A stretch of 64,000 nucleotides of DNA from an uncultured Acetatifactor sp. (GCA_910584375.1 CAJUAH010000015.1:1-64000), one strand, 5' to 3'; positions 28,463 to 37,573 are shown, counted from the stretch's first letter. Translations and numbers: made by a program. Notes: generated by a model from the sequence alone, not told the origin.

Positions 28463-28503
28463 ATAACACTTGTTATCTTACAGGAAAATACCCGCTTTGT
28501 CAA
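28463..28503 (-). promoter_or_regulatory. Promoter and operator of the TetR gene
   Basis: On the minus strand TTGACA (28503-28498) and TAAGAT (28480-28475) are 17 bp apart. The palindrome ATAACACTTGTTAT at 28463-28476 overlaps the end of the -10 box and the start site, where a repressor would block transcription. The layout suggests autorepression. Confidence 0.72.
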
Positions 28504-28544
28504 GCGCCATATGCTGTCGGCGGAAGAATTGACAGAATTGGAAT

Positions 28545-28574
28545 AAAAAATCCCGGTTCACACCGAACCGGGAT
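28545..28574 (-). terminator. Intrinsic terminator of the decarboxylase operon
   Basis: A perfect 10-bp stem (ATCCCGGTTC at 28550-28559, GAACCGGGAT at 28565-28574) with a 5-nt loop is followed on the minus strand by TTTTTTA. It lies 39 bp after the oadA stop codon. Confidence 0.93.
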
Positions 28575-28612
28575 CTTGTTTGCTATTGCATTCTCATATG
28601 TCGTGAAAGCTC

Positions 28613-30040
28613 TTATACAGGATAAGCGCCGTTCTTGGTGTCGGCCTGGGACATATCCACCTTCTCCTGCTGGGCCTGACGGTATTTGAAGAAATCGGTG
28701 GCCACCTGAGGGAACAGGGCATAGGACAGCACATCTTCGTCCTGCTGTTTCCACTCCTTCATCTCCGCCTCCAGCTTATCCATCTCGTTGGTCAGCGTGT
28801 CGGCAAAGCGTCCGGTCAGCCTGGTCTCGCCGGGGATGACCTTGTCGATGACTTCCTGACTCATGGGCTTTACAGTCTGGCCATACTCGCCCCTGAGCAC
28901 CGCCTTGGTCTCCTTGGTGGCCATCTTATACCGCTCGCCCATCAGCACGTTGAACACCGCCTGGGTACCCACGATCTGGGAAGAAGGGGTAACCAGAGGA
29001 GGCTCGCCCAGATCCTTACGCACCTGGGGAATCTCCCGCAGCACGTCGTAATATCTGTCTTCCGCGTTCTGCTCCTTGAGCTGGCTCACCATGTTGGAGA
29101 GCATGCCGCCGGGCACCTGGTACAGCAGCGTCTTGATATCCACGCCCATCACCTTGGGATTAAGCAGTCCGCTCTTCAGGCACTCATCCCTGTAGGGACG
29201 GAAGTAATCGGCGATCTCCGCCAACAGGTTCTGGTCAAAGCCGGTATCATAAGGGGTTCCCCTGAATGTCTCCACCATAACCTCCGTGGCAGGCTGGGAA
29301 GTACCCATGGCCAGCGGGCTCATAGCGGTATCGATCACGTCCACGCCCGCCTCTATGGCCTTTAAATAGGTCATGCTGGCCACACCGGAAGTATAGTGGG
29401 TGTGCAGCTGGATGGGCAGCTTGGTGTTCTCCTTCATGGCGGAAATCAGCTCGGAGGCCCGGTAAGGCACCAGCAGACCGGCCATATCCTTGATACAGAT
29501 GGAATCCGCGCCCATCTCCTCGATCTTTTTCGCCATATCCGCCCAGTACTCCAGCGTATAGGCGTCGCCCAGGGTATAGGACAGCGCCACCTGAGCATGA
29601 CCTCTGCCCTCCTGCTGTTTCATCCTGTTGGTGGCGTTTACCGCCTCCTGCAGGTTGGGCAGATAGTTCAGACAGTCAAAAATACGGATGATATCGATAC
29701 CGTTGGAAATGGATTTCTGCACGAATGCATCCACCACATCGTCCGCATAGGGTCTGTATCCCAGGATATTCTGTCCTCTGAACAGCATCTGCAGCTTGGT
29801 GTTCTTAAAGCCGTCGCGGAGCTTGCGCAGTCTGTCCCAGGGATCTTCCTTCAGGAATCTCAGGGACGCGTCAAAGGTAGCGCCGCCCCAGCACTCCACG
29901 GAGTGATAGCCGACCTTATCCATCTTATCCACGATGGGCAGCATAAAGTCGGTGGGCATCCTGGTGGCAATCAGAGACTGGTGGGCGTCACGCAGTATGG
30001 TTTCCGTAATCTTGATCGGTTTTTTAACTTGTTCTGACAT
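28613..30040 (-). CDS. oadA: Oxaloacetate decarboxylase alpha subunit / pyruvate carboxyltransferase subunit without biotin domain
   Basis: A 475-residue HMGL-like TIM-barrel carboxyltransferase that moves carboxyl between oxaloacetate/pyruvate and a biotin carrier. Signatures are ETILRDAHQSLIATRM at the N-terminus, MLFRGQNILGYR, and the IKDMAGLL motif with the lysine that binds the metal. The conserved PYC_OADA C-terminal region is present to about residue 440. The C-terminal biotin domain of a full OadA (about 590 residues) is missing; a separate carrier is encoded at 31343-31714. It is the last gene of the five-gene operon and ends before a strong terminator. Confidence 0.92.
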   Translation of the reverse strand: MSEQVKKPIKITETILRDAHQSLIATRMPTDFMLPIVDKMDKVGYHSVECWGGATFDASLRFLKEDPWDRLRKLRDGFKNTKLQMLFRGQNILGYRPYADDVVDAFVQKSISNGIDIIRIFDCLNYLPNLQEAVNATNRMKQQEGRGHAQVALSYTLGDAYTLEYWADMAKKIEEMGADSICIKDMAGLLVPYRASELISAMKENTKLPIQLHTHYTSGVASMTYLKAIEAGVDVIDTAMSPLAMGTSQPATEVMVETFRGTPYDTGFDQNLLAEIADYFRPYRDECLKSGLLNPKVMGVDIKTLLYQVPGGMLSNMVSQLKEQNAEDRYYDVLREIPQVRKDLGEPPLVTPSSQIVGTQAVFNVLMGERYKMATKETKAVLRGEYGQTVKPMSQEVIDKVIPGETRLTGRFADTLTNEMDKLEAEMKEWKQQDEDVLSYALFPQVATDFFKYRQAQQEKVDMSQADTKNGAYPV

Positions 30041-30148
30041 TTACGTCTCCTCCAAATATTTTTGTTCCGCCGTCTCCCGCCGCCCAAAATGTATTCGGGT
30101 ACAACGCGGGAAACGGCCTTTTACAGTTTAACCGCCGTCAGGCAGTCA

Positions 30149-31300
30149 TTAAAATACTCCAAAGATGGCCATAAAGGTTCCCGCCGCTACAGCCGTACCG
30201 ATAACGCCGGCCACATTGGGTCCCATGGCGTGCATCAGCAGGAAGTTGGTGGGATCCGCCTCCGCGCCCACCTTCTGGGATACGCGGGCCGCCATGGGCA
30301 CCGCGGACACGCCGGCGGAACCGATCAGCGGATTGACCTTGCCCTTGGTGGCGATACACATCAGCTTTCCGAAGAGGACGCCCGCCGCCGTACCGAAAGC
30401 AAAGGCGATCAGACCCAGAATAACGATCTTGATGGTGTCCCAGTTCAAAAATGCCTCCGCGCTGGTGGTCGCGCCCACAGAAGTACCCAGCAGGATAACC
30501 ACGATATACATCAGCGCATTGGATGCCGTATCCGTCAGCTGTCTCACCACACCGGACTCCCTGAACAGATTACCCAGCATCAGCATACCTACCAGAGGCG
30601 CCGTGGTAGGCAGGATCAGACATACCACGATGGTGATGACAATGGGGAACAGGATCTTCTCCAGCTTGGTCACGGGACGCAGCTGGGTCATCTTGATCTT
30701 TCTCTCCTTCTCAGTGGTCAGCAGTTTCATGATGGGCGGCTGAATAATAGGCACCAGGGACATGTAAGAATATGCCGCCACGGCGATAGGTCCCATGATC
30801 GCCGTCTGTCCCAGCTTACTGGCCAGGAAGATAGAAGTAGGGCCGTCCGCGCCGCCGATAATGGAGATGGCCGCCGCCGCCGCGTCGTTAAAGCCCATCA
30901 GGATTGCCCCGAAATACGCCATAAAGATACCGAACTGAGCGGCCGCACCCAGCAGAAAGCTCTTGGGATTGGCGATCAGCGGGCCAAAATCCGTGGACGC
31001 GCCCACTCCCATAAAGATCAGGGATGGCAGGATCGCCCATTCATCCAATAGGTAAAAATAGTGCAGCAGGCCGCCGACACCGTTAGATGACTCCTCAATG
31101 GACATCATGATATCCGGATAGATATTTACCAGCAGCATACCGAAAGCTATCGGGGTGAGCAGCAGAGGCTCAAACCCTTTGCGGATAGCCAGATAAAGGA
31201 AAACGCACGCTACCACAATCATCACATAATTGCCCACAGTCAGGTTAAAAAATGCTGTCTGGTGGAGCAGATTGTTGAGCGTATTTGCTATATACTCCAT
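30149..31300 (-). CDS. oadB: Sodium ion-translocating decarboxylase beta subunit
   Basis: A 383-residue integral membrane protein with about ten hydrophobic segments. The beta subunit decarboxylates carboxybiotin and exports sodium ions. Family signatures include FMGVGASTDFGPLIANPK, IIGGADGPTSIFLASKL (with the Asp essential in this family) and SAVPMAARVSQKVG. AGGAGG precedes the ATG. It lies between the biotin carrier and oadA. The same protein type serves oxaloacetate, methylmalonyl-CoA, glutaconyl-CoA and malonate decarboxylases, so its substrate depends on the partners. Confidence 0.95.
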   Translation of the reverse strand: MEYIANTLNNLLHQTAFFNLTVGNYVMIVVACVFLYLAIRKGFEPLLLTPIAFGMLLVNIYPDIMMSIEESSNGVGGLLHYFYLLDEWAILPSLIFMGVGASTDFGPLIANPKSFLLGAAAQFGIFMAYFGAILMGFNDAAAAAISIIGGADGPTSIFLASKLGQTAIMGPIAVAAYSYMSLVPIIQPPIMKLLTTEKERKIKMTQLRPVTKLEKILFPIVITIVVCLILPTTAPLVGMLMLGNLFRESGVVRQLTDTASNALMYIVVILLGTSVGATTSAEAFLNWDTIKIVILGLIAFAFGTAAGVLFGKLMCIATKGKVNPLIGSAGVSAVPMAARVSQKVGAEADPTNFLLMHAMGPNVAGVIGTAVAAGTFMAIFGVF

Positions 31301-31342
31301 GTGTTGACCTCCTGTTGTGATTCACTCAATCAGCTTGAATGA

Positions 31343-31714
31343 TTAGTTCATGGTAGCCAGCACAGCGCCGGCTTCGATGGAATCTCCCACAGCCACGTCG
31401 ATGCTTGCCACCGTACCGTCCTGGGGCGCCACAACAGGGATCTCCATTTTCATCGCCTCGATGATTACCACGGCGTCGCCGGCCTTAACCGCCTGACCTA
31501 CCTTGGCCTCGATCTTGAACACCTTGCCCGCCGCGCCGGCCTCGACCTTGATGCTGCCCGCGCCGCCGGATGCCTTGGGAGCCGCCGCCTTGGGTGCTGC
31601 GGGAGCCGCCGCTGCCCTGGGGGCGGGAGCTGCCGCGGGTGCGCCTGTGGACGCGCCTTCCTCTACTACTACGTCATATACGTTGCCGTTTACGGTAATG
31701 GTATAATTTTTCAT
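31343..31714 (-). CDS. Biotin carboxyl carrier protein of decarboxylase complex
   Basis: A 123-residue biotin carrier (gamma/MmdC/GcdC type). The N-terminal 20 residues form a docking segment, followed by a flexible Ala/Pro/Lys-rich linker (about 21-50) and a biotinyl domain. Biotin attaches to Lys89 in EAMKMEI. It supplies the domain that is absent from the oadA product, and could also serve the CoA carboxyltransferase at the start of the operon. Confidence 0.95.
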   Translation of the reverse strand: MKNYTITVNGNVYDVVVEEGASTGAPAAAPAPRAAAAPAAPKAAAPKASGGAGSIKVEAGAAGKVFKIEAKVGQAVKAGDAVVIIEAMKMEIPVVAPQDGTVASIDVAVGDSIEAGAVLATMN

Positions 31715-31727
31715 GATTTATTCTCCT

Positions 31728-32126
31728 TTACGCTCTTTTTATTCTGTTTGCTCTGCGGATGCTCCTCACCACGAAACCGTCCGTGGTAGCGGCTCCCTCG
31801 CTGGCGGCGATCGCCGCTGCGATCACGGCCACCAATTCCAGGTCGTCGGACATATCTTCCTTCTCCTGGCTCTCTACGATCTGCGCTGCGTCTGTACTAT
31901 CCTGTACCGCCGCCTTTTTCCTGCCCGCGAACTTGTCCTGGATCGCCGGTATAAAGCGGAACAGGGAGATGACTCCGATTATGATAATCAGCACGGCGAA
32001 CACAGTTCCCATTCCGATCACTGTATTCAGCGCCGCAATCTCCATTCTCGCACCCAGATCACTTTCGCAGGCTGTCAGTCCCAGGATACAGGCTGCCGCG
32101 CAAATAGCTGCTGAACGTTTCTTCAT
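31728..32126 (-). CDS. OadG-family decarboxylase gamma/delta subunit
   Basis: A 132-residue small membrane subunit. It has an N-terminal hydrophobic segment resembling a lipoprotein signal (ILGLTACES), then a typical OadG helix (NTVIGMGTVFAVLIIIIGVISLF) and a basic, charged C-terminal part. OadG-like subunits hold the complex together at the membrane. I chose the ATG at 32126, with AAGAGGT upstream. The lipobox-like cysteine before the OadG helix is unusual and may be a second anchor. Confidence 0.82.
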   Translation of the reverse strand: MKKRSAAICAAACILGLTACESDLGARMEIAALNTVIGMGTVFAVLIIIIGVISLFRFIPAIQDKFAGRKKAAVQDSTDAAQIVESQEKEDMSDDLELVAVIAAAIAASEGAATTDGFVVRSIRRANRIKRA

Positions 32127-32182
32127 ACTTACCTCTTTCCCGCATAACACAGGCTGGCCTGTGTTATTGCGTCTGCCTCTTT

Positions 32183-33610
32183 TTAAACTGTCCCATGCTT
32201 TTTAGCCGGGCGCTCCTCGCTCTTGGTACACAGCATCTCAAAAGCGCCGATGATATATTTCCTGGTATCGGCGACTTCTACGATCTGATCCACATAGCCC
32301 CTCTGCGCGGCGCTGCGGGCGCTGGTCTGCAATGCCGCGTACTCTGCGGCCCTGGCGTCAATCACATCCGCACCCTGTCCGTCATACATAATCTTAGCGG
32401 CCAGTTTCGCGTCCATCGTGCCGATCTCGGCGGTGGGCCAGGCATAAGTCAGATCCGCGCCGATGCCCTTGGAGTTCATGGCCACATAGGCCGTGCCGTA
32501 GGCCTTGCCAAGGATCAGGTTCACCTTGGGAACCGTAGCATTGGCGAAAGCGTATGTGAGTTTCGCCGCCGCTCTGGCGATCCCTTTTTCCGATGCTACA
32601 GTGGCCTCATAGCCTTTCACATTGGTCAGAGACAGCACAGGGATGTTGAAACTGTCACAGAACTCGACGAAATCCGCGGCCTTCTCGCAGCCAGCCACAG
32701 TGAGTACAGGATCCATCTTCTCCGCCAGCTTGCCTTCACCGTCATATACCTCACAGCGGTTGGCCACACAGCCCACGGTAGCGCCGTTCAATCGAATAAA
32801 GCCTGTCACCATCTCTTTGGCATAGGCGGCCTTCACTTCCAGGAAATCCCGGCCATCCGCCAGAACGGACAGCGCAATGGAGGTATCGCCCACACAGCCT
32901 GCCAGCTCGGGAGTGGATCTGTTCAGATCGTCATTGCACTCCTGGGCAGCCGCCTCCTGATTGTTGGCGGGAAGGAATCCGACCAGTTTCCGTATTCCTG
33001 CCAGCACGGCGTCCTCGTCGCCGGTCACGTCCACAATACCGCTCTCCGCGGACTGGAACCGGGCAGAGGAGGAATCGCACTTTGTGATCACATTGCCGTC
33101 TAAGGCATTGGGCGCGTTCACGAACAGTTTGGCGCTCTTCTCTTCCATAAAAGTGAAATCCGTCATTGTGGGGAACAGCCCCAGGCCGCCGCCACAGGCG
33201 CCGAAGATCGCTGTGATCTGAGGAATCACGCCGGATGCCAGCGTCTGTTTCAGGTAGATCTCACCAAACGCCTGCAGCGCGTCCGTCGCCTCCTGCAGGC
33301 GCAGTCCCGCGGAGTCGATCAGTCCAATGACGGGAGCCCCCGTCTTCATGGCCAGCTCGTACAGTCTGACAATCTTTTTCGCGTGCATCTCGCCCACGGA
33401 TCCGTTCAGCACGGACGCGTCCTGACTGTACACATAGACCAGACTGCCGTCGATTACTCCATAGCCGGTGATAACGCCGTCTGAAGGAGTCTCGCTCTGT
33501 TTCAGATTGAAATCCGTTGCCCTGGCAGTCACCAGAGCGCCGATCTCAACGAAACTGTTTGCGTCGAGTAAAGCTTCGATTCTTTGACTCGCTTTTGAAG
33601 TAGTACTCAT
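32183..33610 (-). CDS. Acyl-CoA carboxyltransferase (MmdA/PccB-like) subunit
   Basis: A 475-residue member of the biotin-dependent carboxyltransferase family (two crotonase-like halves). The oxyanion-hole regions are visible as IFGACGGGLGLFPTMTDFTFM and, in the second half, LGKAYGTAYVAMNSKGIGAD. The length is slightly short of MmdA/PccB (about 510). The natural substrate would be a malonyl-CoA-type ester such as methylmalonyl-CoA, but the sequence does not settle it. It is the first gene of the operon; GGAGGG precedes the ATG and a TATAAT is found at 33644-33639 on the minus strand, without a good -35 box. Confidence 0.88.
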   Translation of the reverse strand: MSTTSKASQRIEALLDANSFVEIGALVTARATDFNLKQSETPSDGVITGYGVIDGSLVYVYSQDASVLNGSVGEMHAKKIVRLYELAMKTGAPVIGLIDSAGLRLQEATDALQAFGEIYLKQTLASGVIPQITAIFGACGGGLGLFPTMTDFTFMEEKSAKLFVNAPNALDGNVITKCDSSSARFQSAESGIVDVTGDEDAVLAGIRKLVGFLPANNQEAAAQECNDDLNRSTPELAGCVGDTSIALSVLADGRDFLEVKAAYAKEMVTGFIRLNGATVGCVANRCEVYDGEGKLAEKMDPVLTVAGCEKAADFVEFCDSFNIPVLSLTNVKGYEATVASEKGIARAAAKLTYAFANATVPKVNLILGKAYGTAYVAMNSKGIGADLTYAWPTAEIGTMDAKLAAKIMYDGQGADVIDARAAEYAALQTSARSAAQRGYVDQIVEVADTRKYIIGAFEMLCTKSEERPAKKHGTV

Positions 33611-33716
33611 GTTTCAGCCCTCCGTTTATATAAATTATATTATAGCGAATTAACACAGGACTCTCTTTGGAAATACCCAAAAGCCCCCATGATTAATTTC
33701 TTTCCCAGTATAACAT

Positions 33717-33755
33717 AAAAAATGCAACTCGCCTAGCACGAATTGCATTTTTTTA
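33717..33755 (-). terminator. Intrinsic terminator of the carboxypeptidase gene
   Basis: Arms AAAAAATGCAA and TTGCATTTTTT surround a short loop at 33717-33754. Read on the minus strand it lies 25 bp after the carboxypeptidase stop and ends in a T-run. It is symmetrical enough to act in both directions. Confidence 0.88.
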
Positions 33756-33779
33756 CAATATTTTGAAAGTCTTTCTCTG

Positions 33780-35147
33780 TCAGAGCAGAAAAAAGCGCAG
33801 AATCTGCCGAAAACACCACCTGTAGTCGATCCGGCGCACGGTTTCCCCGGTCACGATATGTTCCTCCCGGTATACTCTGTCCTGAAATATGTACCTGATC
33901 GTACCCACCTGCTCCCCGGCGGCCACCGGCGCTACAAGCTGGCGCTGTATGTCGCACTCCACCCGTATCTCCTCCCCGTTTTTCAGCAGAAGTCCGTCGA
34001 TCTCTTCCGGAGCATCGTTATCCTCCGTCCCTCTCTCCAATATCCGTACCGGCACCCGGGCCGTCCCGTCGATATCCAGCGTCTGCCCCCGCAGCACCGG
34101 AATCGGCTCCAGCCGCGACTCCGGATAGGCCGCCTCATCCAGCGGATGATAGGTAAAATCCTCCAGCCCATAATTCATCAGCGCCCTCGTATCGCTCCAC
34201 TTGTATCCCTTGTTGTTGGGCCAGCCGCATGCCAGCAGCGCAACCACCAGCGTTTTCCCATCCCGCTCCAGCGCGCCCACATAACAGTATCCGGCCTGAT
34301 TGGTAAAGCCGGTCTTGCCGCTGATAGCGCCCTGCATCATCTGCAAAAAGGCATTGTGGTTGACACAGGTGAAACTGCGGCCGTTTTCTATGGAAAAGCT
34401 GTGGGACGGCGTCTGGGTGATCCGCAGGAAATCGTCTTTTCGGGGAGAGCGGTCTATACAGTAGCACATGATGGAGGCCAGATCCGCCGCTGTGGTGGAA
34501 TGATGCTTTTCTACGGTCTCTCCGCTCTCCAGCGTCAGCACCTGAGTGGCATCCAGGCCGTTGGGTGTGATAAACCAGGTGTCCCCGCAGCCCAGCTCCC
34601 ACGCCTTGCGGTTCATCAGCGTCGCGAACGCCTCCACCGCCTGCAGGCTCTCCTCCCGGGTATAATCCGCCGGTGATTTTTCCCGCAGCGGCTCGGGCAG
34701 AAACTTCCGGCCCACATGCTCCGCTATGGCCACCGCCGCGTCATTGTGGGATTCCAGCATCAGACTGTACAACAGGTCCTCCAGCAGATAATGCTCCCCC
34801 TTTTGCACATACAGTTTCACCTTGGGCATGGAGGCGGCGTAGGAAGATATCTCCACAGTCTCTCCCACGTCCGCCGTCTCCAGGGTAAGGATACAGGTCA
34901 TGATCTTGGTTGTGCTGGCCATGGGCAGCACCTGTGAACCGTTCTTATCGTACAGTACGCGCCCGGACTCCGCGTCCATCAGCACCGCCGCCTGGGCATA
35001 GAGTTCGCCCGGCTCGGGTTCTCTGGCATGGCCCGGTATGGGGCGCAGCGCCGTCAGAAGACAGCATAGAAAGCAGCACAGAAAGCGACATGGATAGCGG
35101 CATGGAAGACGCCTGTATTGTTTCGGTCTTTTTTTCATATTAAACAT
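33780..35147 (-). CDS. D-alanyl-D-alanine carboxypeptidase (PBP5/DacF family)
   Basis: A 455-residue penicillin-binding protein of peptidase family S11 that trims the last D-Ala of peptidoglycan stem peptides. It has a signal sequence with an unusual run of Cys residues (RFLCCFLCCLL), then the three active-site motifs: MASTTKIM (SxxK), SHNDA (SxN) and SGKTGFTN (KTG). The PBP5_C-like domain (LEPIPVLRGQT onward) and a C-terminal hydrophobic/amphipathic anchor follow. It is downstream of scpB on the same strand. A second family member lies at 37630-38850. Confidence 0.94.
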   Translation of the reverse strand: MFNMKKRPKQYRRLPCRYPCRFLCCFLCCLLTALRPIPGHAREPEPGELYAQAAVLMDAESGRVLYDKNGSQVLPMASTTKIMTCILTLETADVGETVEISSYAASMPKVKLYVQKGEHYLLEDLLYSLMLESHNDAAVAIAEHVGRKFLPEPLREKSPADYTREESLQAVEAFATLMNRKAWELGCGDTWFITPNGLDATQVLTLESGETVEKHHSTTAADLASIMCYCIDRSPRKDDFLRITQTPSHSFSIENGRSFTCVNHNAFLQMMQGAISGKTGFTNQAGYCYVGALERDGKTLVVALLACGWPNNKGYKWSDTRALMNYGLEDFTYHPLDEAAYPESRLEPIPVLRGQTLDIDGTARVPVRILERGTEDNDAPEEIDGLLLKNGEEIRVECDIQRQLVAPVAAGEQVGTIRYIFQDRVYREEHIVTGETVRRIDYRWCFRQILRFFLL

Positions 35148-35205
35148 ACAACCGCCACAGATTTTTGTTTATCTCAATATATGAGACAGCCCGCCAATAT
35201 ATGAA

Positions 35206-35242
35206 ATGCCGCCGGGATCCGTTTTGCCGATCCCGGCGGCAT
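35206..35242. other. Perfect 14-bp hairpin between scpB and the carboxypeptidase gene
   Basis: Arms ATGCCGCCGGGATC and GATCCCGGCGGCAT enclose a 9-nt loop, a few bases after the scpB stop. No T-run follows on the minus strand, so termination would be weak. It could be a processing or stabilising hairpin. Confidence 0.5.
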
Positions 35243-35247
35243 TATGC

Positions 35248-35817
35248 CTATATTTCCAGCTGCATCTGCACTTCGGCCTCGGCCTGCTGCTTAAACTCCT
35301 CGATCTGCACTGTGGAAAGCTCCGGCAATTCCTCCAGGCTCCCCACGCCGAAACTGCGCAGGAACTGCTGCGTGGTACCAAAGAGCAGCGGCCTTCCCGG
35401 CGCGTCCATCCTGCCCAGCTCCGTGATCAGGTCATATTCCAGCAGCTTGTTGATGGCATGGTCGCAGCTGACCCCTCTGATTCTCTCGATCTCCACTCTG
35501 GTGATGGGCTGTTTATAAGCTATGATGGACAGCGTCTCTATCACGGTGTCCGTCAGCACCATCTTCCTGGGCGCTTTGGCGATCCTGACCAGATACTCGT
35601 ACATTTCCGCCTTGGTACAAAGCTGCACGGCATTGTCAAACTGGGTGATGCCGATCCCTCTGCCCTCCTGTTCATATTCCCGGGCCATCTCCTCCAGAAT
35701 ATCCCGGGTGGTCTGCGCGTCCGTCTCTATGGCCTCCGCCAGACGGCTGATCTCCACCGATTCCCCCATGGCGAAGAGTATCGCCTCTATCGCCGCTTTC
35801 GCCTGTATCCTCTCCAT
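35248..35817 (-). CDS. scpB: Segregation and condensation protein B
   Basis: ScpB is a double winged-helix subunit of the SMC-ScpAB chromosome condensin. The 189-residue protein shows the family motifs EAILFAMGESVEISRLAEAI near the N-terminus and ETLSIIAYKQPITRVEIERIRGV in the middle, with GRPLLFGTTQQFLRSFG near the end. Length is normal. It follows scpA by 49 bp on the same strand. Confidence 0.97.
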   Translation of the reverse strand: MERIQAKAAIEAILFAMGESVEISRLAEAIETDAQTTRDILEEMAREYEQEGRGIGITQFDNAVQLCTKAEMYEYLVRIAKAPRKMVLTDTVIETLSIIAYKQPITRVEIERIRGVSCDHAINKLLEYDLITELGRMDAPGRPLLFGTTQQFLRSFGVGSLEELPELSTVQIEEFKQQAEAEVQMQLEI

Positions 35818-35866
35818 CCGTATCTTTACCTTTCCCGACTTTTCCCGCCGCCACAGGCAGCCTGTC

Positions 35867-36622
35867 CTATGTATCCCCGCACATATTGGACTCGATCATA
35901 ATATCGCCAAAAATATTTTCCTGGGATATGGTAATCCTCCCCATCTTCATCAGCTCCAGAATCACCAGGAACGTGACTATGATCTGCATCTTACCCGCCT
36001 GCTGCTCCAGGAGCCCCCTGAAACTGAATCGCCGGTGGCTCCTGGCATAGGCCTCCACAAACAGGGAGCGCTCCTCCATATCCACTTCGTCCTTCTCTAT
36101 ATTGCCGTAATTGCTGCGGATCGGATCGATCTTATCCTCCTGCCGTTTCAGCATGGCCTGAAAGATCTCATTGAGCTTTACCAGGTTCATGTTCCCGATC
36201 AATTCCTCATAATTCACCGGTTGTCTGTAAGATGCCACCTCCTCCGGCAGCTGCTGCCCGCGGTAAAAGTTTTTCTCCGCGTCCACCAGCCGGTCCCGCA
36301 GTTCAAAGGACATAAACTTGAACATCTTATATTCCAGCAGTTTCTGCACCAGTTCCGCCCTGGGGTCTTCCTCCTCCCCGTCCTCGTTCACTTCCTTGGG
36401 CAGCAGCATACGGCATTTGATATCCACCAGCGTGGCGGCCATGACCAGAAACTCGCTCATGACGTTCATGTCCTCCGTCTCCATCTGCCTGATATAGTCC
36501 AGATACTGCTGGGTGATCTCCACGATGGGAATATCGTAGATATCCACCTTGTTTTTGTCGATCAGGTGCAGCAACAGGTCCAGAGGCCCCTCGAACACCT
36601 CCAATTTTACCGGTATCGCCAT
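35867..36622 (-). CDS. scpA: Segregation and condensation protein A
   Basis: ScpA is the kleisin subunit that bridges the SMC heads. The 251-residue protein begins with the diagnostic VKLEVFEGPLDLLLHLIDKNK, continues with DIPIVEITQQYLDYI and the MAATLVDIKCRMLLP helix, and ends in the C-terminal winged helix. GGAAAGGA precedes the ATG. It is the upstream partner of scpB. Confidence 0.97.
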   Translation of the reverse strand: MAIPVKLEVFEGPLDLLLHLIDKNKVDIYDIPIVEITQQYLDYIRQMETEDMNVMSEFLVMAATLVDIKCRMLLPKEVNEDGEEEDPRAELVQKLLEYKMFKFMSFELRDRLVDAEKNFYRGQQLPEEVASYRQPVNYEELIGNMNLVKLNEIFQAMLKRQEDKIDPIRSNYGNIEKDEVDMEERSLFVEAYARSHRRFSFRGLLEQQAGKMQIIVTFLVILELMKMGRITISQENIFGDIMIESNMCGDT

Positions 36623-36694
36623 GCTTTCGTCCTTTCCGTGGCTTTTCTTCTAAAAGAGTATTGTACCCGTTTTCCCCGCCGTATTCAACCAGAA

Positions 36695-37573
36695 CTATTG
36701 TTCTGCCCCGGCGTCGGAACCGTCCGAGAAGTCGATGACGATCAGCTCTCCGGGATTAAACAGCCGGAAAGGTATGGTGTGGATACCCAGCCCTCTGCTC
36801 AGGATCATCGTACTGCCGCCCTCCCGGTAGAGGCCCCCGTCATATTTTGGGAAAAAGCGCACATTGGGAGACAATAGTCCCCTGCCCCAGAGAGGGATCC
36901 GCACGATGCCGCCATGCACATGGCCGGACAGCACCAGATCCGCCCCCCACTGGGCATAGCGGGGAAAATAATCGGGATTGTGGGCCAGCAGAACCGTGTA
37001 GTCCTCCGGCCGGGGACGGCCCAGCAGCCCGGACAGATATTCCGGCCCCATCTCCGGCACGGTAAACCGCTTGTAATAGTACTTGTCGATCTCGGAGCCG
37101 TAGATCGTCAGATTGACCCCTGGCAGCTGCGCGTGGGTGTTGACCATGGGCCTGATACCCAGCTCCTTCAGCGCCCGGTCGTATTTTTCGGCCGCGTCCC
37201 CATAGGTGGAAGGATACAGCTTGATTCGGTGCTCATGGTTGCCGTTGGCATAGTACACCGGATACTTTTTTGCCAGGGCGCGCAGCAGAGATACCGCCCC
37301 CTCCAGTTTTTCTCCGGGTTTACCGTTTATCATGTCCCCGCCGATCAGAATCCCGTCCGGTTTCAGCTCCTCGACGGCTTTCAGCAGTCGGACATTATCT
37401 CTCCCAAACTGTTTGTTATGCAGATCGGACAAAAAGACCATCCGACACTTTCCCCGGATCCGCCGATCCCGGATCTCATATCGCGCCACTACAAAGCGGC
37501 TGCTGTCGTAGATCATGATCCACAGGACTGCCGTGCCAAGCAGCGCCAGCGTCAATAACAATACATTCCACAT
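36695..37573 (-). CDS. Membrane-anchored metallophosphoesterase (YkuE-like)
   Basis: A 292-residue calcineurin-like phosphoesterase with one N-terminal membrane helix. The metal-binding motifs are FLSDLHNKQFG (DxH), LIGGDMIN (GD), YANGNHEH (GNH) and LAHNPDYF / LVLSGHVHGG (GHxH). The nearest known subgroup is YkuE, which has been linked to wall or membrane phosphoester turnover in Bacillus. The substrate here is unknown. GGAGAAGG precedes the start. It sits upstream of scpA. Confidence 0.9.
   Translation of the reverse strand: MWNVLLLTLALLGTAVLWIMIYDSSRFVVARYEIRDRRIRGKCRMVFLSDLHNKQFGRDNVRLLKAVEELKPDGILIGGDMINGKPGEKLEGAVSLLRALAKKYPVYYANGNHEHRIKLYPSTYGDAAEKYDRALKELGIRPMVNTHAQLPGVNLTIYGSEIDKYYYKRFTVPEMGPEYLSGLLGRPRPEDYTVLLAHNPDYFPRYAQWGADLVLSGHVHGGIVRIPLWGRGLLSPNVRFFPKYDGGLYREGGSTMILSRGLGIHTIPFRLFNPGELIVIDFSDGSDAGAEQ

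Noticed and set aside
33639..33667. Full promoter for the decarboxylase operon
   Set aside because: A perfect TATAAT is present at 33644-33639 on the minus strand, but there is no acceptable -35 box at 16-18 bp, so only the -10 is mentioned with the gene.
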